DNA of 9,951 nucleotides, from the NCBI GenBank assembly GCA_955652345.1, contig CATPBV010000319.1:1-9951 (forward strand). Direction: 5' to 3'. The DNA comes from an uncultured Solirubrobacteraceae bacterium (GTDB lineage Bacteria; Actinomycetota; Thermoleophilia; Solirubrobacterales; Solirubrobacteraceae). Within the stretch, counting starts at the first letter, position 1. The number at the start of each line of letters is the position of its first letter. Positions 5,705 through 9,951 of this stretch are shown here, one piece after another. The notes under the pieces are model-generated. The model was not told where the DNA came from and searched no databases. It was given only the letters and a program-made list of their open reading frames with translations. Position numbers and translations under genes: made by a program.

Positions 5705-6142
5705 TCAGAAGGTCTGATTCTCGATCGTGACGTTCTCGACAACGTTGCTGCTATTGAGCTGGAACACCGTCTGCACCGGCACGCCGTTGTGCGTGCCGAG
5801 AATGCACGGCCACGCAGCGCCACCACAGGTGGTGAGCTGGCTGCCGTACGCGGCGTAGAGCTGCGCCTTGGTCGAGCCCACATGGATACCAGCCGACGTG
5901 GTGTACGCCGTCACGTCCTGTTCGACGATTATGGCTTGGCCCGAGGCCGAGAAGATGGCCATCCCGAACTGGCCCGCGAAGTAATCCTCGTACAGGCAGC
6001 GCCCGTGGCGGCACGAGTATGGCTGCCCCCAGGCCGTTGCGATCTGGGCCTGCGTGGCGCCGATCGTGGCGCCGGCCTGAGAGGTGTTGACGACGAATCG
6101 CCAGGAACAAACTTTTGCTGCATACCCCGACGAAATAGACAA
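5705..6142 (-). CDS. Small hypothetical protein with two copies of a G(A/S)T-AQ-A(W/Y)G motif; 5' end uncertain
   Basis: A 145-residue frame with strongly GC-biased third positions, so probably genuine coding sequence, but the family is not recognised. It consists of two related halves. Residues 21-40 contain AGATIGATQAQIATAWG, with Cys44 and Cys49 just after it. Residues 83-100 contain AGIHVGSTKAQLYAAYG, followed by Cys106 and Cys113. Each motif leads into beta-type sequence (GMAIFSASGQAIIVEQ; PVQTVFQLNSSNVVENVTI). The paired cysteines suggest a secreted, disulfide-bonded protein, loosely like SmpA/BamE-type small domains, but no signal peptide is present. The only start nearby is TTG 6142, without a ribosome binding site, and the frame stays open upstream into hom. 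It may be a 5'-truncated or frameshifted remnant, or translated by readthrough or reinitiation after hom. Confidence 0.6.
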   Translation of the reverse strand: MSISSGYAAKVCSWRFVVNTSQAGATIGATQAQIATAWGQPYSCRHGRCLYEDYFAGQFGMAIFSASGQAIIVEQDVTAYTTSAGIHVGSTKAQLYAAYGSQLTTCGGAAWPCILGTHNGVPVQTVFQLNSSNVVENVTIENQTF

Positions 6143-6161
6143 AGCCGAGCGCTGAAGCGCA

Positions 6162-7436
6162 TCAACTGAACTCCTCCTCGATCACCCGGATCGCGCGCGG
6201 CGGAGCACGCAGCACTTCGAGCTGCGAGATCGTGTCGGCGGCCGCGAAGAATTGCGACTCGAGCACAGGATGCAGGACCATCACCAGGCGGGCCTGCTCG
6301 CCCAGGCCCTTCTGCACGACCGACTTGACCGATACCCCATGCGCCGCAAGCGCCGCCGCGACCGCAGCGAGCACCCCAGGCTCGTCGGCGACTTCGAGAT
6401 GGAGATAGAACGATGAGACGACATCCTGGACGATCTCGAGCACCGCGCTCGTCGCCGGTGTGGACGCAGGCGGGATCATCGCGCTGATCACGTCGCCCAG
6501 CACTGCGCTGGCGGTCTGCGGTCCGCCCGCACCGGGCCCCGACATCGTGATCTCGGTGATCGCCTCGGATTCGACCGTCACCGCGTTGAACGGCCCGCTG
6601 ACGGACGCGAGCGGATGCCCGGGGTACAGGAACGCGGGATGCACACGAACCGAAAGGCCCTCGCCAATCCGCTCGGCAGTGCCGAGCAGCTTCAGCTCGA
6701 GGCCCAGCTCGTGGGCGTACTCGAGGTCATCGGGCTGGATTTGCTCGATGCCCTCGTAGGTGACCTGATCGAGGCGCACCGGTGTGTCGAACGCAAGCCG
6801 AGCCAGGATCGCCATCTTCGCGGCGGCGTCGCGTCCGTCGACGTCCTCGGAGGGGTCAGCCTCTGCGTAGCCGAGCCGCTGTGCCTCGGCCAGCGCCTGC
6901 TCGAAGGTCATCCCGGTCCGGGCCATCTCGGTCAGCACGAAGTTTGTGGTGCCGTTGACGATCCCGTGGACCCGGTCGATCGTGGCGCCCGCGAGCGACT
7001 CCTGGAGCACCCGGATGACCGGGACTACGCCGGCGACCGCGCCCTCGAAGCGCAGCTGCATGTCGTGTTCGCGGGCGGTCTCCCACAGCTCCTCGCCGAA
7101 TTGCGACAGGAGCTGCTTGTTGGCGGTGACCACATGGCGGCCCGCGCGCAGCGCACGCAGTAGATACCCGCGGGCCGGCTCGATCCCGCCGATCAACTCG
7201 ACGATCAGATCCGAGCTCTCGAGGATCTCCTCGAACGATCCTCGGCTTCGGGTCAGCACTCCCGAGAGCACCGGGCGCAGGCCGGTGATCCGCTCGATCC
7301 GATCCGCGTGCTCGGCAAGCTGCGCCTCGAACGCCGCTCCGACGGTTCCGTGACCGAGGAGCCCAACCCGGAAGTCCCGTCTCACGGACGACTCGTGCTC
7401 AGCCGGCGTCACGGACGCATCGTCAGCCGGCGTCAC
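6162..7436 (-). CDS. hom: Homoserine dehydrogenase (with C-terminal ACT domain)
   Basis: Reduces aspartate semialdehyde to homoserine with NAD(P)H, the branch point toward threonine and methionine. The 424-residue product has the dinucleotide loop GLLGHGTVG at 25-33, TANKQLL at 104-110, NGTTNF at 161-166, and the catalytic signature EADPSEDVDGRDAAAK at 192-207 with the conserved lysine Lys207. A C-terminal ACT domain (about 343-414, FYLHLEVADEPGVLAAVAAA) suggests feedback control by threonine, as known for this long form. Three in-frame GTG codons (7436, 7412, 7385) could start it. I choose 7436 because GAGGA lies 11 nt upstream, making a 14-bp overlap with lysA; 7385 would begin directly at the conserved core (VRRDFRVGLL). 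A frame open to 7628 is only the lysA shadow. Confidence 0.94.
   Translation of the reverse strand: MTPADDASVTPAEHESSVRRDFRVGLLGHGTVGAAFEAQLAEHADRIERITGLRPVLSGVLTRSRGSFEEILESSDLIVELIGGIEPARGYLLRALRAGRHVVTANKQLLSQFGEELWETAREHDMQLRFEGAVAGVVPVIRVLQESLAGATIDRVHGIVNGTTNFVLTEMARTGMTFEQALAEAQRLGYAEADPSEDVDGRDAAAKMAILARLAFDTPVRLDQVTYEGIEQIQPDDLEYAHELGLELKLLGTAERIGEGLSVRVHPAFLYPGHPLASVSGPFNAVTVESEAITEITMSGPGAGGPQTASAVLGDVISAMIPPASTPATSAVLEIVQDVVSSFYLHLEVADEPGVLAAVAAALAAHGVSVKSVVQKGLGEQARLVMVLHPVLESQFFAAADTISQLEVLRAPPRAIRVIEEEFS
6171..6179 (-). promoter_or_regulatory. GAGGAGGAG, apparent ribosome binding site at the end of hom
   Basis: The minus strand reads GAGGAGGAG at 6179-6171, 8 nt before ATG 6162, which overlaps the hom stop as TGATG. 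The layout is ideal for coupled translation, but this ATG opens a different frame from the conserved-looking small protein. The purine run also encodes the C-terminal Glu residues of Hom, so it may be coincidence. Confidence 0.35.
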
Positions 7437-7439
7437 GGA
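7382..7439 (-). repeat. Short tandem direct repeat across the lysA stop / hom start
   Basis: The 17-bp sequence TCCGTGACGCCGGCTGA (minus strand) occurs at 7439-7423 and again at 7415-7399, a 24-bp period. A shortened copy, TCCGTGA, lies at 7388-7382. The first copy contains the lysA stop codon. In the hom frame the copies encode VTPADDAS, VTPAEHES and V-R-R, and each supplies a possible GTG start. Confidence 0.85.
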
Positions 7440-8697
7440 TGACCAGGTCCTCGGGGTTCTCGCGGCGCACAACCACTCGGGCCGCCCCCTCGCGGCAGAA
7501 GACGATCGGCGGCCGAAGCGCGCCGTTGTAGTTGTTGGCCAGCGAGTGGCCGTAGGCGCCGGTGGCAGGGACGACGACAACGTCCCCCGGCTTGGGGTCC
7601 GGCAACGCGACGTCCCGCGCCAGCACATCGCCCGACTCGCAGTGCTTTCCCGCCAGATGGCAGCGTTCGGTTCCTCGCGTAAGCGGTCGGTCGGCGATCA
7701 GCGCCTCATACTCGGCGCCGTACAGCATCGGGCGGAGGTTGTCGGACATACCGCCATCGACGCCGACCCACGTCGAGACGTTCCGCTTGACGGTCTGGAC
7801 CGTGTAGACGGTCACCGTGCTGTTTGCGACGAGCGCACGGCCGGGCTCGAGCAGCAGCCGCTTGTCGCCACCGAGGAACTCGTGGGCGGCATCGACGATC
7901 GCCGCGACGTACTCCTCGATTCGAGGTGGATGCTGTCCGGCCGTGTACGCGGCGGCGAGGCCTCCCCCGAGGTTGTAGACGGGAAACTCGCCCAGCGTGG
8001 CGAGCGTCCGAACCGCGGCGCGAAACGGCTCGAGCTCAAACAGCTGCGAGCCGATGTGGCAATGAAGCCCGACCAGTTCGAGCGCACGCGCCCCCCGAAG
8101 GCGATCGATCGCGCCGCGCGCATCGTCGGGCAAGAATCCGAACTTCGAGTCCGACTGCCCGGTGGAGATCGCGTGGTGCGTGTCGCCGGCGACGCCGGGT
8201 GTGACCCGGATCAGCACCTTCTGCGTCAGCCCGAGCTGCACGGCGAGCCGCTCGAGGCGCTCGAGCTCGTTCAGCGAGTCCAGCACAACGTGCCCGACTC
8301 CCGCCCGCATCGCCGCGCCGAGCTCCTCCTCGGTCTTGGCGTTCCCGTGGAAGTGGATGCGCGCGGGATCGAATCCCGCTCGCGTCGCCATGTGGAGCTC
8401 CCCAGCGGAGCCCACCTCGCAGCCAAGGCCTTCCTGGACAAACGTCCGGCAGACCGCGGTACAGGGGAACGCCTTCGTTGCGAACAACACGTCGCAGTCG
8501 CGGTGACGCGATCGAATCGCCTCGTGGAAGGAGCGCGCGCGGGTTCGCAGGTCGTCCTCTGCGACGACGTACGCCGGCGTGCCGAGCTCGCGGGCCAGCT
8601 CCACCAGGTCGCACCCCCCGACCTCCAGGTTGCCGCGCTGATTGACCGCAGTCCCGAGAGGGAGCGCGTGCGGGAGGGCAGCGGCGACGGTCTCCAT
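7423..8697 (-). CDS. lysA: Diaminopimelate decarboxylase
   Basis: Removes CO2 from meso-diaminopimelate to make lysine, using PLP. The 424-residue product is a fold-type III decarboxylase: PLP-binding Lys75 in LFATKAFPC, the HFHGNAKTEEEL region at 116-126, substrate-side HCHIGSQ at 212-218, glycine loop NLGGGLAAAY at 242-251, EPGRALVAN at 284-292, and the cross-dimer catalytic CESGD at 353-357, then YGHSLANNYNG. Length is normal. The frame runs open to 9117 over the divergent hydrolase, but the ATG at 8697 gives the standard N-terminus; no ribosome binding site is visible before it. It heads the minus-strand run lysA-hom and overlaps hom. Its start is 32 bp from the divergent hydrolase start, leaving little room for two separate promoters. 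Confidence 0.96.
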   Translation of the reverse strand: METVAAALPHALPLGTAVNQRGNLEVGGCDLVELARELGTPAYVVAEDDLRTRARSFHEAIRSRHRDCDVLFATKAFPCTAVCRTFVQEGLGCEVGSAGELHMATRAGFDPARIHFHGNAKTEEELGAAMRAGVGHVVLDSLNELERLERLAVQLGLTQKVLIRVTPGVAGDTHHAISTGQSDSKFGFLPDDARGAIDRLRGARALELVGLHCHIGSQLFELEPFRAAVRTLATLGEFPVYNLGGGLAAAYTAGQHPPRIEEYVAAIVDAAHEFLGGDKRLLLEPGRALVANSTVTVYTVQTVKRNVSTWVGVDGGMSDNLRPMLYGAEYEALIADRPLTRGTERCHLAGKHCESGDVLARDVALPDPKPGDVVVVPATGAYGHSLANNYNGALRPPIVFCREGAARVVVRRENPEDLVIRDAG

Positions 8698-8703
8698 GGC
8701 GCT

Positions 8704-8737
8704 GCGATCATGCCACGCGCCCTCGTGCGATGATCGC
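8704..8737. repeat. Inverted repeat GCGATCAT ... ATGATCGC between lysA and the hydrolase
   Basis: Perfect 8-bp arms at 8704-8711 and 8730-8737 flank an 18-bp spacer in the divergent gap. The right arm contains the hydrolase start codon. This may be an operator acting on both genes or chance; no AT-rich -10 box is seen in the gap. Confidence 0.45.
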
Positions 8738-9461
8738 GCCCGTGGCACGACCGCGCCCCTCGACGGCCGCGCTGCCCGCGGAGATCGGGCAGGTCGACGG
8801 CCTCTCCTATTCGCTGTGGCTCCCCCAGCCCCACGCACCCATCCGCGGAGGCGTCGTGATCGTCCACGGAGCCGGTTCCGGCAAGGAGAATCACCACGAC
8901 TTCGCGCGAGCCGTCGTCGGCGCCGGCCTGAGCGCGATCGCGTTCGACCTACGTGGCCATGGCTCGAGCGAAGGCGAGCTCGACGGCCGTGTGCTGGAGG
9001 ACATCGGCTCGGTCGCAGGCGTGCTGCGAGCGCGCACCGGCACTGACGCGCTCGCGCTTCGGGGATCGAGCATGGGCGGATACCTGGCGATTGTTGCGGC
9101 AGCGGCGATCGGCGCACGGGCGGTCGTCGCGATCTGTCCGGCGAGCTCCGACGGGCTCCGCCGCGGGCTCGCCAGGGGCAACCTGGGCTTCGCCGCGGAC
9201 GTTCCCTCGCTGCAGCGCTTCCTCGAGGCCCATGACGTAGGGGACGCAGTCGAGGCGCTCGAGATCCCGCTGCTCCTCCTGCATGCCGAGGGCGACGAGG
9301 TCGTGCCGATAGCGCTTTCTCGTGAGCTCGCGGGGCGGATGCGCGTGCCCGACAGTCGCCTGATCGCCCTGCCGGGCGGGCATCATCGTTCGGTTCAGCA
9401 CGACGACGAGCTGCAGGCGGTGAGCGTGCGATTCATCGAGCGCGCGCTGGCTGACGCCTGA
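8730..9461 (+). CDS. Alpha/beta hydrolase (dienelactone-hydrolase/esterase-like)
   Basis: A 243-residue cytoplasmic alpha/beta-fold hydrolase. GGVVIVHGAGSGKENHHDF at 40-58 includes the oxyanion-hole HG. AFDLRGHGSSEGE is at 71-83. The nucleophile elbow GSSMGG puts the catalytic Ser at 114, Asp189 lies in HAEGDEVVP, and His218 or His219 in GGHHRSVQHD completes the triad. Compact members of this group hydrolyse esters or other acyl compounds; the substrate is not readable. The start at ATG 8730 has no ribosome binding site, and a GTG at 8742 is an alternative. It is divergent from lysA and 64 bp ahead of htpX on the same strand. No functional tie to lysine synthesis is evident. Confidence 0.9.
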   Translation: MIAPVARPRPSTAALPAEIGQVDGLSYSLWLPQPHAPIRGGVVIVHGAGSGKENHHDFARAVVGAGLSAIAFDLRGHGSSEGELDGRVLEDIGSVAGVLRARTGTDALALRGSSMGGYLAIVAAAAIGARAVVAICPASSDGLRRGLARGNLGFAADVPSLQRFLEAHDVGDAVEALEIPLLLLHAEGDEVVPIALSRELAGRMRVPDSRLIALPGGHHRSVQHDDELQAVSVRFIERALADA

Positions 9462-9525
9462 GGCAGCCCGGAGCACGGCGATCTTCGTGAGCTCTTAACC
9501 GCGTCTGCGAACATTAGGTCTGCAA

Positions 9526-9951
9526 ATGGCACCCCCCTCCAAATCCTTCGGTCGCGACCGGGGCCTCCAGTTCCGGATGCTCGTGACCCTGTTCCTGCTC
9601 GGCCTCGTCTACGCAGTGCTCGTCGGCGTGCTGTTCGCCGCGGGTGTGGGCGCGGTGACGATCGCGGTGATCGCGGGCGGCTTGTTCCTGCTCCAGTTCT
9701 TCACCTCGGACAAGATCGCGCTGCTGTCGATGGGCGCGCACGAGGTAACGCCCGCGGAGGCACCGCAGCTCCACGCGATCATCGATCGACTATGCGTGCA
9801 GGCGAACCTGCCGAAGCCGCGCGTCGCCATCGCCCAGACTCCGATGCCCAACGCGTTCGCGGTCGGCCGCTCGCCGAAGAGCGCGACCGTGTGCGCCACC
9901 ACCGGGCTCATGGACAAGCTGTCGGCGCCCGAGCTCGAAGCGGTCCTCGCC
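9526..9951 (+). CDS. htpX: HtpX-like M48 membrane zinc metalloprotease (3' end outside window)
   Basis: The first 142 residues of an integral-membrane protease that degrades misfolded membrane proteins. After a basic N-terminus (SKSFGRDRGLQFR), two hydrophobic segments run at about 18-42 and 44-62. Then come MGAHEVTPAEAPQLHAIIDRL, a probable cytoplasmic helical region, and the family stretch LPKPRVAIAQTPMPNAFAVG followed by TVCATTGLMDKLSAPELEAVLA. In HtpX the zinc-binding HExxH follows directly after this last stretch, so it must lie just past base 9951 and cannot be verified here. ATG 9526 is preceded by a TTAGGT element ending 6 nt before it and no clear ribosome binding site, which may mean a leaderless message; this is tentative. 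Confidence 0.93.
   Translation, partial: MAPPSKSFGRDRGLQFRMLVTLFLLGLVYAVLVGVLFAAGVGAVTIAVIAGGLFLLQFFTSDKIALLSMGAHEVTPAEAPQLHAIIDRLCVQANLPKPRVAIAQTPMPNAFAVGRSPKSATVCATTGLMDKLSAPELEAVLA

Noticed and set aside
7546..8733. 395-codon plus-strand frame opposite lysA
   Set aside because: Shadow of lysA; its residue composition is the typical reverse-frame pattern and no family motif is present.
8698..9117. N-terminal extension of lysA
   Set aside because: The frame is open but overlaps the divergent hydrolase antisense, is extremely Arg-rich and would give a protein far longer than normal LysA.
1..9951. Mobile element, CRISPR, phage or defence system
   Set aside because: No transposase, integrase, terminal repeats, spaced direct-repeat array or nuclease/toxin-like gene was seen; codon bias is uniform across the clear genes, so the window looks like resident chromosome.

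Overview
The window reads as a high-GC actinobacterial-type chromosome. Third codon positions are almost all G or C, GTG starts are common, and complete GGAGGTGA ribosome binding sites occur. The set of families (DrrA-type pump, lysA-hom-thrC-thrB, actinobacterial-style HtpX) would fit a deep-branching actinomycete such as Thermoleophilia/Solirubrobacterales. That placement is inference, because no rRNA or other marker gene is present.

Layout. Bases 3-173 (+) hold the last 56 codons of an unidentified protein. Bases 183-1927 (-) hold a two-gene ABC exporter (ATPase then permease, joined by an ATGA overlap). It diverges from a MarR-type regulator at 2000-2503 (+). The intergenic region carries a 17-bp palindrome with two promoters that are mirror images about base 1985, which suggests that MarR represses both itself and the pump.

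Bases 2490-8697 (-) carry the aspartate-family amino acid block. Read in transcription order it is lysA (diaminopimelate decarboxylase), hom (homoserine dehydrogenase), a small duplicated-motif protein of unknown function, a quinone-oxidoreductase-like MDR enzyme, thrC (threonine synthase) and thrB (homoserine kinase). hom, thrB and thrC together turn aspartate semialdehyde into threonine, and lysA makes lysine in the sister branch. The small gene and the oxidoreductase split the usual hom-thrC-thrB run. A 251-bp non-coding gap with inverted repeats precedes thrC, so thrC-thrB may have its own promoter.

Bases 8730-9461 (+) hold an alpha/beta hydrolase divergent from lysA with only 32 bp between the starts. 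Bases 9526-9951 (+) hold the N-terminal part of an HtpX/M48 membrane protease cut by the window edge. I see no tRNA, rRNA, CRISPR array, insertion sequence or phage gene. Most of the window is ordinary core metabolism. The items most worth a second look are the mirrored promoter pair, the tandem repeat at the lysA/hom junction, and the small repeat protein with an odd 5' end. I found no convincing evidence of a new multi-gene system.
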